Shown here one piece after another: positions 32,312 to 44,181 of a stretch of DNA of 64,000 bases. Under the pieces are notes generated by a model. The model saw only the letters and a program-made list of their open reading frames with translations, did not search any database and had not been told where the DNA came from. The DNA comes from Periplaneta americana (lineage: Eukaryota; Arthropoda; Insecta; Blattodea; Blattidae), in the NCBI RefSeq assembly GCF_040183065.1, contig NW_027185499.1, positions 1,674,001 through 1,738,000 of the forward strand, read 5' to 3'. Position numbers and translations under genes: made by a program. Position 1 is the first letter of the stretch. Each line of letters starts with the position of its first letter.

Positions 32312-33367
32312 GGGGCAAAGACTAATTGGGATTTCCCGGTCTCTGATCGGGTCAAAAACCCTGATGGAACTGATATTTAACCCTTGTGGTGAATTTCGGT
32401 GAAGTCCGGAGGGCCTAATTAGTCAAATCCACTCTCCTCACCTCCACGCTGGGGCCCCCTGGGATCTTTTAAGATGCGAAAGAGAGAGTGGTGTGCGGAA
32501 AGCAATGGGAAGCTTCCGCATTTATTTATCCCAAGAAGAATAGTATTACAAATAACTGCATGATGAGTTTTTCTCCCGTAAAAAATTCCGGACGTAAACT
32601 ATCCCCCCAATCGGATGTCCGGGTGGGGGATACAGGAGAAGGACGATTCATGCCAGAACATGAAAAAGAAGAAAGAAGATTGACGACTGCAACTGGAACA
32701 GGAGCTACTCTGCAGCCAGGTAAGTTGGAAAATTTGAAGAAAGCAATAAGAACAAACAGAGTGGATGTGATGGGAATATCAGGAGGGAGGTGGGAAAATA
32801 GTGGGGAGTTGCAAAAGGAGGCTAGCAATAGCGAAGGAAGCTTTTAATAGAAAAAGGAACATCTTCTGCGGACCTTTGGGAAAAGAACTAAGAAAGATAG
32901 TAAAGTGCTTCGTATGGAGTTTAGCATTTTGTAGAGCAGAAATATGGACATTACGACGAAGTGAAGAGAAGAGAATAAAAGGATTTGAAATGTAGATATG
33001 GAGAAGAATGGAACATGAGAATTGGACAGACAGAATAAGAAATGAAGCTGTGTTGGAAAGAGAGGGTGAAGAAAGAATGATGTTGAAAATGATCAGGAAG
33101 GGGAAAAGGAATTGGTTGGGTCATTGGCTGAGAAGACACTGCCTACTGAAGGATGCAATGGAAGGAAAGGAGAAAGGGAGAAGAGTTGGGGGCAGAAAAA
33201 GATCTGCGATGATAGACGAGAATAAGATATATGGATCATATGAGGAAACAAACAGGCAGGCAGAAAATAGGAAAGATTGGAGAACGCTGGGTTTGCAGTG
33301 GAAAACCTGGACTTGGGAGAACAATGAATGAATGAATGAATGAATGAATGACTGAATGACTGAATGT
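32312..33367 (+). mobile_element. Internally deleted LINE, RTE-like family C
   Basis: The 5' untranslated part (ggtgaagtccggagggccta, ctggggccccctgggatctt) is followed by the start of ORF2 (SFSPVKNSGRKLSPQSDVRV; LQPGKLENLKKAIRTNRVDV, MGISGGRW; 32560-32800). The sequence then jumps at about 32820 to the 3' part (AIAKEAFNRKRNIFCGPLGK; EIWTLRRSEEKR; NEAVLEREGEERMMLKMIRK; KRNWLGHWLRR; 32825-33330). It ends with a GAAT-type tail (33325-33366). The endonuclease end and the whole polymerase are deleted. Family C also occurs at 21690-23010. Confidence 0.85.
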
Positions 33368-34616
33368 ATTTTTTGTTACGGTTAAAGACCGCAGATTATG
33401 TAGGGGAAGCTATTGCATATCTGGCGAGGATAAAGGGATTTTGTGCATTAATCAATGCAATTGCCCACTTTCTACTGTACTATTTCATCTTCAAGTTTTT
33501 TTATTGTAAAAATCGGAGATATGCTTCCCCTTTACCATTTTTGATATCTTCATTCGATTTTGGTATGCCTTTTTTTCTCTTTTGCCTATAATTTTTAGGG
33601 CACTAAATTCAAATGCAGCCTTTTTTAAATATATGTAAAGTTATTTCATTCTTCTTCTATGTTTTCTGAAATTTTGATTTGTTGAAGGTGTTCCTTTATT
33701 CTACATTCATAAAGCCATTGAATACTACTATCTCTCAATAAATCTATTTTAAATATAGACCTAAGCCTATTATTTTCTTGCTTGAAATTTTTATTCTTTC
33801 TTTTATTCCATGGTTATGGTATTCTAATAGGGGATACAACTAAATGATAATCCGTGTCTAATTCTTATATTTCAAAGTGTTTAATATACACAATTGAATG
33901 CTTTGTTGACGTGAAGACACTTCGAGATATACGAGTAGCTTCTAGCCACATAACTTATCCTTTTCATTTGGAAATTTGAGAACTGTAACATAACACTCTC
34001 ACTTATAGCACTCTGGTAATTGCTGGTACACAATGACACAACATTTAGGAGCCATCTGTGAATAAAATAATATGGATAAATTAATTTCATTTTAAATGAA
34101 AGTCTAAACTTCCATCATTTCAGTTCCCTGAATGTATTTTTCTTTTAGGTTATACTGTACCTATACTAGAAGTAACCGTACTATGCGATTCATCTTTTGA
34201 TTCCTTTTCAGACTTCACTTTTATGATTCACTTATTTTTAATAGTTTGGAGACGTACAAGTTACCATACTACTGTCCGTCCGAGTGGTTATTTCGCAGGG
34301 TCGTCCAAACAGGGGAAATCACATAGCAGTTAGGCCTACTTACTTAACCGTGCCCTTTCTTTTAAATTATTTTAAACAGTTGTATAATACTACGTAAATT
34401 TCCAATTCTGTACAGCAAATATTTGCAGAGAAGAGTATCCACTAGTTCTTACAGAGAGGACAGGAGAAACGTTTGGGGCAAACCGGGATGCGACATAAGC
34501 ATTCGGCTGGACAGTAGCTACCCATTTATCCTCTTCGTAGTTACCAATCAGTGTATTACGAAGATTTTAACCAAGAATTACACTTCCTTTTAGATCGACA
34601 AGAAGAAAATGACAAG
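33368..34616. other. Non-coding stretch
   Basis: AT-rich, with 'tgcctttttt' words near 33565-33630 as in the hAT-associated DNA at 13.7 and 14.5 kb. No gene recognised. A pyrimidine tract plus AG (cttccttttag, 34583-34593) precedes the small frame below. Confidence 0.4.
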
Positions 34617-34853
34617 ATGGAAACACCGATGATGGTGGAGGCTTCGAGCAGCGACCAACAGCGGGCATTTAACAACTGGAATGCGGAGTGGGAGAAGAGA
34701 GTCAGGCAGGGGGACCCGCAGAATCTGAAGAATTTGGAGGCTGGACTTCATTATTTCCAATTCGATAGCCGGGAAGGTACAGTAACTGTTTACATCCCGA
34801 AGTATACAATTGCTTTCAGCTATGCACAAGCAGCTCGTGGATACCCAGAGTAG
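34617..34853 (+). CDS. Small hypothetical protein, unrecognised
   Basis: From ATG 34617 (acaagATGG, a good Kozak context) 78 codons run to a TAG. The protein is hydrophilic with Trp and acidic residues first (QQRAFNNWNAEWEKRVRQGD; LKNLEAGLHYFQFDS) and a beta-like end (GTVTVYIPKYTIAFSYAQAA). The frame extends upstream without stop to about 34551 and is preceded by an acceptor-like cttccttttag. Base composition is closer to coding DNA than its surroundings. It could be an exon of a host gene, a lone small protein, or a fragment of an element I do not know. Confidence 0.35.
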   Translation: METPMMVEASSSDQQRAFNNWNAEWEKRVRQGDPQNLKNLEAGLHYFQFDSREGTVTVYIPKYTIAFSYAQAARGYPE

Positions 34854-35262
34854 CGCAATCAGCTAATCGGCCGCCATTGTTATTCCATTTCAACACTCTT
34901 GGGATAGGAATATTTAAAGTAAAGCTCAATTTAGGCAGTGTCCGTGGCCCTTAAAATTAAGAGTAGGTTATTTGATTCTGACTTAGACTATATTATTTCA
35001 TTCCTATACAACTGTAGCATATACGACAAATAGCGAGCGCTGCGCTGGAATTGCAATGACTGATTTGTCGGTTTTCCGGCGCAAAGGATTGTGGTACTCT
35101 GGATATCTACGGACTCTGTGCACAAGTTCAGGAGACTTGAATTCTTATTCCTTTCTTACATTTTGCTTCTCCATTCCATACAGAGTTAAATGATCATTTT
35201 GTATCTTGTATGTGTATTTCAGATCTCTTTTGTTGTAATTCAGAAGTTTTAAAAATGTATTC
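34854..35262. other. Non-coding stretch
   Basis: Nothing recognised. Confidence 0.4.
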
Positions 35263-35592
35263 TCATTCACAAATTTCAAAACCACTATCAAGAAGATCGT
35301 TTCTTAAGAATTTCAGCGCATGTGGCACATCACAAAAAGCCCATATACTTATTTCAGGAACGTTAGTATTCTGAAATTGGGTTTTATTTTGGACACGACC
35401 CAACTTTAACAGAATCCACATATTACACGGCCCCATGTCATTTACGAATCCTCTCGTCCTTAGGCCTATATTCTTCAATTCATATACAGCAGTATGAAGA
35501 ATGGCAGGGGTTACTGCGCTGTCGGATCGTAAAATATTATCTATAAGAATGCGTATCATCATTTCCCACGGGGCGTGAAACGCTTCTGTCAA
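35263..35592 (-). pseudogene. P-element-type transposase core fragment
   Basis: Minus-strand frame: TEAFHAPWEMMIRILID, ILHTAVYELKNIGLRTRGFV, NDMGPCNMWILLKLG, ISIWAFCDVPHALKFLRNDLLDSGF. The 'V..L...GL.V.A.V.DMG..N...W..LG' block and the '(F/I)(A/C)D(V/P)PH.LK..RN..LD.GF' block are hallmarks of P-element and THAP9 transposases. Both expected Asp positions (NDMG; CDVPH) are present. The N-terminal THAP part of what may be the same element is at 38930-39780. Confidence 0.8.
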
Positions 35593-37309
35593 GTACGCTT
35601 TCGTAAGCCACTATCCATGTGAACGCGGTGTAGTAAGCTTGCCGGTGACGTCAAAAGCTCACGATTCGGTCGTGACGGGATCAAACATGTTTGATTTTCA
35701 GTCGTAAGCCGCCTGGCTTTAGTGAAGCAAGATGTCTTGTTAGCTTTGTTTTTAGATTTAGTAAGAGTGATACAATACAATTTTTGGAACTATAGGTATC
35801 AAATAAAACATGTTCTGTACAATCCAACATTGGGCGAGTATCGGGATCGTGATAAACAAGCAGCAGCGGATAAACGAATGTCTGCTACCCTAAATATACC
35901 AACATTTGGACCGAAGGAATTTATAATGAAATTTAAAAACTTGAAAAGTTTTTTGCCAGGAAATGAGGAAAATTTCTGAGAGTGAGAGATCAGAAAAGTC
36001 TACCGATGAGATCTACAAACCTAAAGCTGCCTGGTTAATGAAAATAAACTATTTCAAGTGACATTCTAGTTCTGTTTTGGCAGTTATTGTTTGTTTCATA
36101 CAGTTTTTGTGTCATATTTTGTTATAAGAAGTCGAACTCGCTCAAACAAATCTTCAAATTGTACCTCTGTCATTCTTAACGAATTTTTGAAATCCTCAGG
36201 ATGATTTTTAAGTTCTCCGTCAATAAATCTTCAAGCTCCCAAAGCTTTGCGTTGTAGTGTCCACTGCCTAACCCACCATCTCCTTCTCTTGTGTTTTCTT
36301 CTTTGCAAGAAACGATTTCATTCGCTGAAACTGAACATATAACCCAGCCGTCGGCAATTTTGTACTCGCGATGACATCACTGGACGCAAGCCGCAGTACG
36401 TAAGATGTAATATTAGTCGAGGAGTATAGAGCACTCCGTTCGGATCCCAGTGGCGGACTCTCAACCCAATCATCTGACGTAGACTACACAATATTGTTTT
36501 ATAGATGAACAGATTGTATTGTATTTCACCTTTATGTTTGCTGTGCTACAACAACCTAGGAAAATACTTCACAAATTGGCACTCTTAATACAACTCGTAA
36601 ATTTTCGTCTGCTAGTCACGATCTTTGTTTAGATTTTACAAGTTTTCGTTCAGAAAAAAATTGTTCGGAAATATATCGAATGTAGAGACAAACACAGCGG
36701 CTATGTAGGGTCGCGGCAGGCGACCTATGATAATACTATAGATATTTTCTATGGAGAGCATTTTAAATAATTCTAAGCCAGTCTGGTGTGTTATACAATG
36801 ACAACGTTTAATGTCCTCACTTATTTCCAGCTCTCTTAATATCACGTTAGTCCACCTAGTAGACTTTTTTAAAGTCGTATTTCGAGTCCCGTATGTTACT
36901 AGGCCTATAGATACTAATTACTTTCTGTTCAGATTCGTTTCTTCTATATATTTTCTTCATGCTTGGCATAACTTTTCTCTTATTGTATTTCCTTCGAGTG
37001 TAATGACATCGAGCAAATATTCTTATACAGAGAGATAATTCGTAACTCCGCGGATGAACATTACCATTTATACTGCATCAATATCTGTGTTTTCACCTGA
37101 AACGAGAGATTAGACCACTGTTCATGCATCTTTGATTTTATTTCTCGTTCAGCTAGTGTTTCAATATCCCTTATCCTCCTTTGTAATGTCTGTGTGGATA
37201 ATTTCATACTGTTAAAAACATCATATTATTCGGGACAAATAATGTTAGCAACTTTATTCTGACATGTTTTAATGAATTGTCTTTTATTTTAGCACTTCAA
37301 TGATTTTGC
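35593..37309. other. Non-coding stretch
   Basis: The plus-strand frame 35722-35979 (85 codons, ending EFIMKFKNLKSFLPGNEENF) is unrecognised and may come from an element. 36100-37300 shows no gene. It may separate two halves of one P-element-like copy. Confidence 0.4.
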
Positions 37310-38055
37310 GATTTGTATGTATGTATTGCGAGTAATTTTACGGCTGTCGCCGTCTCCCGCTTCTCAACTTCCAGGTACTCCGGTTTTGACAATCGCCCAT
37401 TTGTAGACCCCTGCAGACCATATCCTCCTGAACCTCCTCGCTCCATTTCTTCATTGGCCTTCCTCTTCTCTTTTTTTCCGGGGGAGTCCAGTTGAAGACC
37501 TTATTAGGCCAGCGGTCGGCTGACATTCTCTGGAGATGCCCATACCATATCAGGCGTTTAGTTTCCACTGATTGTAAGATATCTCCTGATACCTGCATTA
37601 TATTTCGGACATCCTGATTCCTAATGTGGTCCATCCTCGAAACTTGACAACTACGGCGCCAGTAATCCATTTTTAGAGCCAACAATTTCTTCTTCATCCT
37701 GTCTCTCATTTCCCAAGTTTCAGATCCATAGGTACATATACTTTCTATTATAGTTTTATATATACTTGTCTTAGTTTTCCTTGTTACCTTGTCATTCCAG
37801 AGGAGTGTATTTAATTGTCTTATGGCCCGCTTTCCTTGGCCAATCTTATTATTATCTTCATCACTTTTGGCCTGACTGTTGAGGGTAACACCCAAATATT
37901 TGAATGATTCAGAATTTTCTATTTGTGTATCCCCAGTATCTAAATTTACCTTGCTGCGACTACCCACAACCATGTATTTTATTTTCTTGAAATTAATTGA
38001 TAGCCCCCCTTCCTTATTTTGCGATTTCCAAAGCAATAATATAACTTGCATGGAG
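37310..38055 (-). pseudogene. LINE RT C-terminal fragment (family E)
   Basis: Minus frame 38051-37338: GGLSINFKKIKYMVVGSR, SFKYLGVTLNSQAKSDED, ICTYGSETWEMRDRMKKKLL, ALKMDYWRRSCQVSRMDHIR, YGHLQRMSADRWPNKVFNWT and KKRRGRPMKKWSEEVQEDM. These are the post-catalytic region and C-terminal 'HLQRM...RGRP..W' domain of an RTE/CR1-like LINE. The copy is 5'-truncated after the active site. Its 3' end carries an ATAC-type tail (tatgtatgtatt, 37315-37326). The frame is unbroken over 237 codons, so it is fairly recent. Confidence 0.85.
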
Positions 38056-38784
38056 TTCCCTTTGACTCAGTTTGTTCCATCATAATTTAATACTGGAACT
38101 GTTATTTGAATTTAGTTCTTCTATATTTTAATTGCTTGACTCCGTCTAGCCCTACGAAAAGAAAATTATTTTTATACTTATTTTCTACTGCATACATTTC
38201 CGTTTACAATTACATTGGATATGTTCATGCTTACCTATGATTTCGTGATAATCTTATGACGTGTCGTAATGTCGCTAGATGTTTGATTTTTAAGTGTCTA
38301 TTATAATTTTAGAACAGAAGAGGCGTCTACATTGTCACCATATGCACACCTACTGTTCCTCCCATTCTTCCTTAAACACACGTTTCCGAACAGACGTTGA
38401 AGGTTTTGAGAAAGAAACAATCTAATATAATCAGGTATCCACTGATAGATGTCTGTGTACTGGAGTTGTAGGGGAGTTGATTGGAAGGGAGAGAGTGAAG
38501 CAAAGACAGTTTACTGCGCTGCCCCTTCGACAGCACTATTGCTAATGATCACGATGACATTTTCTCCGATCCCTGCCATACATTCTTCAGCAACTAACCA
38601 TGGCTACGTCTCGACTGACTACTTTGTCCTTCCGTGTGAACGGACCACGCTTTCCAGCAAGAAGGAACTGGCGTGGAGCAATCACGATATTTTTAAATTG
38701 ACGCGAGCGTTTCACGCCCCGTGGGTACACAAGCCTGCTGAACAGTCAAATGTATTGTCGTAAGAAATGCTATGCTGCACTTGC

Positions 38785-38785
<1 letters not shown>
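38056..38785. other. Non-coding stretch
   Basis: Mostly featureless. gcgtttcacgccccgtggg at 38702-38720 repeats, on the plus strand, the P-element AFHAPW codons found inverted at 35563-35583, so a small inverted P-element scrap lies here. Confidence 0.45.

Positions 38786-38856
<71 letters not shown>
38786..38856. repeat. (TTA)n microsatellite
   Basis: About 23 uninterrupted TTA/ATT triplets. Confidence 0.97.
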
Positions 38857-38929
38857 GTCTTTTTCCATGTCAATCGTATTATTTATATTATATTTTAAGA
38901 TCTCAAAACTAAAAGAGATCAAACCTACA

Positions 38930-39780
38930 TGCCTTTTATGGTGAAGAGATGCCTTTGTAATGTTCGAGGAGAAGGTAATGGATATTTAAGTTGTCTTTTA
39001 AAATCATAGGCGTTTTAGACAGAGCTCGTAACGTGACTGCTACAGCAACATCTTCGACTTTTTCCCCCTTCAAGTTACTGCTCTTCTAGTTATTAACACG
39101 GATTTTTTTGAGGACTGAAAATGGAGGATAATTTAATACTTTCATTTTCAAAGTCTTAATACGGGCTTCTAAGTGCATATTTTCATGTTTTAATTCCTTC
39201 AAAGTTTCTTCTAGCTCTGTAATTTGGTCCGAAAGCATCTCATTTTCGGATTTCAACCATTTTTTTTTTCAAAATATCAATTTTTTCGTGTCAGAGATAC
39301 TAGGATTAGTGAACACTTATTCATTTCCATTATTAATTGCAGGACAATAATTTTCTCCCGTGTTCGAGACGCTGGAATCCAACACATTTTCTAGGATCTT
39401 TTTGTTATTTCTCCTCTCCATGCGTTGGGTCCGGCGTTCTGAAGGATCATTATTTGATTCGGGATTAGAATTCGGTATAGGCCTATTTAGATGGGGTTCA
39501 GCTCATTCACGTAATATCCATTTATGTTTCAAAGTTGGAAGCTCCGTTTTAAGATCCCTTTCATAATAATTTTCACCAAAATGATAAGATCAGACTGTTG
39601 CGTTTTCTTCATTGAAAGAATCTTCCCTTTTACACAAATATGCCCATCTTTTCCTACGCACATCTTATTTAGGGAATCTGTGGAAAGTGATACTCGCGCG
39701 GGCAGAAATCCTTGTTGTAGGCTGTTTGAGCAGGTAGCAATAGCGCATGCAAAAGGCATTTTTTCTTGTTTTGTTTTCGC
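38930..39780 (-). pseudogene. P-element-type transposase N-terminus with THAP domain
   Basis: On the minus strand, MPFACAIATCSNSLQQG begins at 39759. C-x4-C directly after MP is the start of a THAP zinc finger, although the later C-x2-H pair is degraded. After a decayed stretch comes a leucine-rich coiled coil (LKSENEMLSDQITELEETLK, then ELKHENMHLEARIKTLKMKV; about 39260-39140). The P-element HTH region follows (VAVAVTLRALSKTP, then LRDNLNIHYLLL; about 39050-38950). The THAP, coiled-coil, HTH order matches P-element and THAP9 proteins. Frames change repeatedly. Confidence 0.65.
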
Positions 39781-39795
39781 AATAGCTACTTTCAA

Positions 39796-40102
39796 TAGTA
39801 CGTCATAATGTTAGTCCTTAGAACTAGACCAATTAAATTTATATTTCAGTTATGCAATATACGGTCGTAGGACATATTTTGACTGAGAAAGATAGCATAA
39901 ACATTATTTATATTAACATTTTCCAGAAATTATTATTAAAACAAATGACCTTATGATGAAACTTACTTGTATGTACAGAATGAAGTAGCTCTATTAAACC
40001 TAACACAGAAATATGTACAATCACTATTTACAAACACAAAAAACAAACAATTTTCACTCAAACCCTCAAACTACTGTAAGACTGGTAATCCCCGCCACTT
40101 GG
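39796..40102. other. Non-coding stretch
   Basis: Nothing recognised. Confidence 0.4.
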
Positions 40103-40103
40103 A

Positions 40104-40375
40104 GTGTACAGTACGATTATTTAGTCCTGACAGTCGCCGGAGATGTGCGCCTAGATCAGGCGAATCCATTTAGTTACGCCAAGGGGTGTATGGGTTATTC
40201 ATTCGCTTGCCTTCGAAGCGATCGGGATGTCATGCGTGCGGTGGAGCGGCATGTTTCCAGTACAATTAAGCTGTACTGCATTCCTTTACCGACCGCTCGC
40301 CCTTATCTCTACTCCGGAACTTTTCCCCTCTTTCGCGTCGCTGAGCTGTCAGGACTAAATAAGCGGTCTGTACAA
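40104..40375. mobile_element. Palindromic MITE-like element
   Basis: TTATTTAGTCCTGACAG (40117-40133) is matched perfectly by its inverse at 40346-40362. The similarity extends outward (gtgtacagtacga against cggtctgtacaac). The interior is GC-rich for this window. Its right arm overlaps the 3' end of the mariner-like transposase, so it may be the terminal part of that element. Confidence 0.7.
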
Positions 40376-41448
40376 CGGCTGACGCCAGAGACAGAGTTTG
40401 CTACCGCGCATCCAGTTCATGACATGTACCGTGTTATACTTACAGTGGCATGTACGAACTCTTTTTACCATGTTTGCGGCCACTTTTTTGAGCACGCGTA
40501 CACTGATGTTGTTAATCTCCGTTGTTATGGTACTCTTTAGTTCCTCCAGAGTGTGCGGTCTGTTTTTGTATACCCTTCCTTTAAGATAACCCCACATAAA
40601 GAAATCTGGGGACGTCAAATAGGAGGTCATGGACGCTACAATCCTCGAAAAATGATACGCTCACCCAAAAGCTCGCGCAAAAACTGCATGGTTTCATTAG
40701 ATGTGTGACATATGGCACTGTCCTGCTGGAACCAACAATCACATTCATCACTGTCAAGAAGCGCAATAAACTGTATAATGATATCTATGTACACAACACT
40801 GGGCACTGTAGTTTCAAAGAAAGTGGAGCCCACTATACGACGACGTGAAACGGTACACTACACTCCAATTTCTTTAGAGTGTAAGGGGGTTTCATGGAAC
40901 ACATGTGGATTTTCGGTGGACCAAATTCGAGAGTTTTGACTGTTCATGTAACCACTAAGGTGAAACCACGCCTCACCTGTGAAGAACACACGGTCAAGCT
41001 CTGCAATTCCATGGTTGTCAACTAATGACCGCAACCATGTAAGCTACAGTACACTACGCGATTTTGTTTATTAGGCTCCTTGAATTCTTGAATACTGCGT
41101 ACATGATAAGCACGAAAATGTAACCGCTTCATCGCTCTCTGAGCACTTCCACATGAACTCTAAGAGTGGAGCTCAGAGTCTCCGCGAACGTTTTGAAGGC
41201 GAACGCTCCATCACATTTCTTACCTCAGCCAGTTTAGCAGGAGTTAAAATGGTCGGTCTCCCGGTTCTCTTCTTGTCTGCAACTGATCCACATTCCCTGA
41301 AACTGACGATTACTCTCGTTATGGTCGAATTGTTGGGCACTACCACATCCGGATAATTCCTGCGAAATTCGTCTACAACACGTGTACAAGGACGACTGGA
41401 AAAATAATGTTCAACAACGAAACCTCGTTGCTCTTTGGAAAACGACAT
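40355..41448 (-). pseudogene. Mariner-like (IS630/Tc1/mariner) transposase
   Basis: The N-terminal helix-turn-helix frame (41448-41173) reads MSFSKEQRGFVVEHYFSSRP, NSTITRVIVSFRECGSVADK, GRPTILTPAKLAEV (DUF4817-type start). After a frameshift come AMKRLHFRAYHVRSIQEF and RVFFTGEAWFHLSGYMNSQN, where the first catalytic Asp (FTDEAWF in relatives) is Gly. Then come TVPSVVYIDI, CWFQQDSAICHTSNETMQFL (second Asp intact) and SPDFFMWGYLKGRVYKNRPH (third Asp). Frame breaks near 41170, 40840 and 40630. Inactive. Confidence 0.85.
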
Positions 41449-41711
41449 GTTTGCCGAGCAATAAACAAAGAACTATTGCAAGCGTCAGTGTATACATACA
41501 CATCACAATGACGACAAGGTTTGTTGCTGTAGCAACATGATGCTGTAGCCGATAGCACTTTCCAACTGCATTACTCAATATAGACACCATAATTTTAATG
41601 TGAGCGACTTTTGGAGCGCTCGTATTAGGCAAGACCCATAGGCCTATAATCAATGCTTTTTTCTTAACGTGAAATCCTCTATAATTACTTTCTTCTCGCA
41701 AGATCTGGGAG

Positions 41712-42861
41712 TTATCTTCGGCATGGAGTTCCACCTCCTTGGCCACCAAATATCTTCATTGAGTCATTCCACTTCAAACAGGACAAATATAAAGGAAATT
41801 TAACATTGATGTTTTTTATTTCTGTCAAATTTTTTGTTCGATTGAAGGAACAAAAATAAAATTGAAGGGATACAGGGTTACATACAATCTGTGAAATCAT
41901 ATCTTTGTAATTTCTCAGTCGTAGATTGGCTGTTAATTTCGCAATGTTTCCACCATCAATTAACAACTTTATATTCTCATGATGACCACACACATACAGA
42001 CTGAATGAGTACTACTAGCTCCAGGAAGCACACATTGTTTTGGTCTTAGTTCCGCAAATTTTTAAAAACTAATTTCTATGTCTGAATATTTAACCTTAAA
42101 AGCTCAAAATGTTTCTTTTAAATCTGATAACAATAATCTTTTCTGTTTCTGTACTTTGTGGCCGTCTTCTTTTACAGAAACGAAGTTTTACTTTCTCGCC
42201 ATGATGCGACTTATATCATTATTAGTGTAATGGTCAATTAAGTACTTTTTCCACTATGGATGTGTCTAAAGTTTATCCAATTCTAGATTCTGGATTTGAG
42301 AGAATTCCCCTCTCTGCAGCTAAGTTTTTTGCAACACTGATCATGTGATTAGATGCATCACAGTGTTCCCTAATTTTACTGTATGACCACTCTTCAAATA
42401 TATAGTATTGACAGAAGTCAATAGTGTTTCCGAAACACTCTGGTAGCTTATTAATTATGTCACCGCTACTCTTCTCATCTGGTGTTGTTTCTACTTCCTT
42501 TTTTCTCAACGCGAAAAATCTTTTCCTTATGTGTCTGTTTTATTTTCTGATATTTCTGTTAGGGATAATTCTTCTGTGATAATTTCTTCTTCTTAATTGA
42601 TGTCTCACCCTTGACATCAAACTTTCATTAAAATTATCAATGTCCGTCACTGACACCTCTGACACCTCTGAATTATTTATCAATTTCCGAATTGCCTGTT
42701 GTTTCTTCTTCAATGTTCTGGACACTAGAACCGCCTAAGATATCAACACTGCTGGTTTGAACAGCACTTGATTCACTAATATTTGACATTAACAAAATTT
42801 TCTTACGACAATTTTCACAAATCCTAAGATTGTACGACAACTTAATGTGTTGCATTTTCAA
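41712..42861 (-). pseudogene. Fragments of an unassigned multicopy arthropod protein
   Basis: Minus frames in order: LRICENCRKKILLMSNISES (42861-42673); QQAIRKLINNSEVSEVSVTD (42725-42540); SSGDIINKLPECFG, EEWSYSKIREHCDASNHMIS, VAKNLAAERGILSNPESRIG (42509-42273); CGHHENIKLLIDGGNIAKLT, YKDMISQIVCNP (41993-41850). An N-terminal C-x2-C motif, then a helix-turn-helix-like 'W(S/T)..KI...F..S..M...AK.L..E.GIL..P...G', then a C-x-H-x-N-x-K-L motif is a pattern I recall from multicopy uncharacterised arthropod and cnidarian proteins that are probably transposon-encoded. I cannot name the superfamily. Frame changes indicate decay. Confidence 0.5.
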
Positions 42862-43861
42862 TTTTTAAGCATGTTGGAAGTCACGCACCTTAATTTCCCT
42901 TTCTTAAACCTACGACTATGATTGCTTATTTTGAAAGGATTAAAACACTGATCATGTCTAGGTTCTGTTATTACTCATTGTGATTAGCCTACACACTAAT
43001 TGCACCAACTAAAAACAATAACAGAAACTACGCCACACACACTCGCGGTAATACTATAGTACAGTGTTATTAATGCCCTAACGTTTGAAAATCTCGGAAC
43101 AAACTGAAGAGAATTCATTCCGCCTTGGACCTGGATTAGGTATGGTATTGTATATCCCAGCCAATCTTCTCCAGACATAAACAAATAGGACTGACAGTCG
43201 CCAGTGTGATGTCGCATGCCAGACTTCAGCCAACAGTTAACAGTGTGCCGCTACAAGGGATTAAGAGCGCAACAGAGCTCTATGCGCGTATTTATTTAGT
43301 ATTTTTTTACTCTGTCATTTATTGCTTTTCCACTATGAAATTTTGGTCTACTTACACATAATTAAATGGAGAACATGCTGATAATTTAAAAATGGTATTC
43401 TAAGTTTGCTAACATTATGAACAACAAAATTAACCTATATAATAATTATGGCATAAAGTACTGTGAATACATAAAAATGGAAAGTGATTATACACAGGCT
43501 AAAAGCCTGATATTTAACCTTCCAAATGAAACTAACCTCGATTTCATACGATACACATAATGGGAGAAACGAATGTTTGTATATGCCAATGTGTACAATT
43601 TTTCAATAATTTTGATGCTGTATAGATCTCAAAATAACCAGAACTGGGGCCAAGAAAAATAATATGGGTCTCTTATTTTTACCCTTAGAAAGCATACAAG
43701 AAGTTTCAAACAATTCTAAAAATATGAGATCAAAAATTTGTCCGGTCTGACGTGGAATGACTCCATTGCATATAAAGCCGACACCTTTACATTTATACTT
43801 TGCTCCAAAACATGACGCCCTTCCTTCACACCTTTCACCACTTAACTGTAGAAACGAGCAA
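42862..43861. other. Non-coding stretch
   Basis: Nothing recognised between the preceding fragments and the MULE left end. Confidence 0.4.
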
Positions 43862-44181
43862 GGGGTAAAATTTACAAGCGTCTAGCTGTAGCAAACAGGA
43901 GTCTCAATTTCTGCGTGTCTGATGGGTCGGGAGAGATTGGTCGAGATCGGTCGTCTGCCGTTGTAAGAGCCATCTCGTGTATGTGTATATATACGCGTAT
44001 TAGACTGTGGTCTATATCGTGTAGGCCAATGCCATCATCCTGGCGGCAGCCTTCGAAATCTCATAGAATTGTCTGTGTTTTTTCTGTAATTTGTTAAATT
44101 TGTTTCCCTATTTATTTGTGCTATTTAGATGTGTATTGATATAATGTAACTAGTAATAACCATACTTTTTATGTAAGTTTT

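Noticed and set aside
38750..38944. Poly-isoleucine open frame
   Set aside because: It is the translation of the TTA microsatellite.
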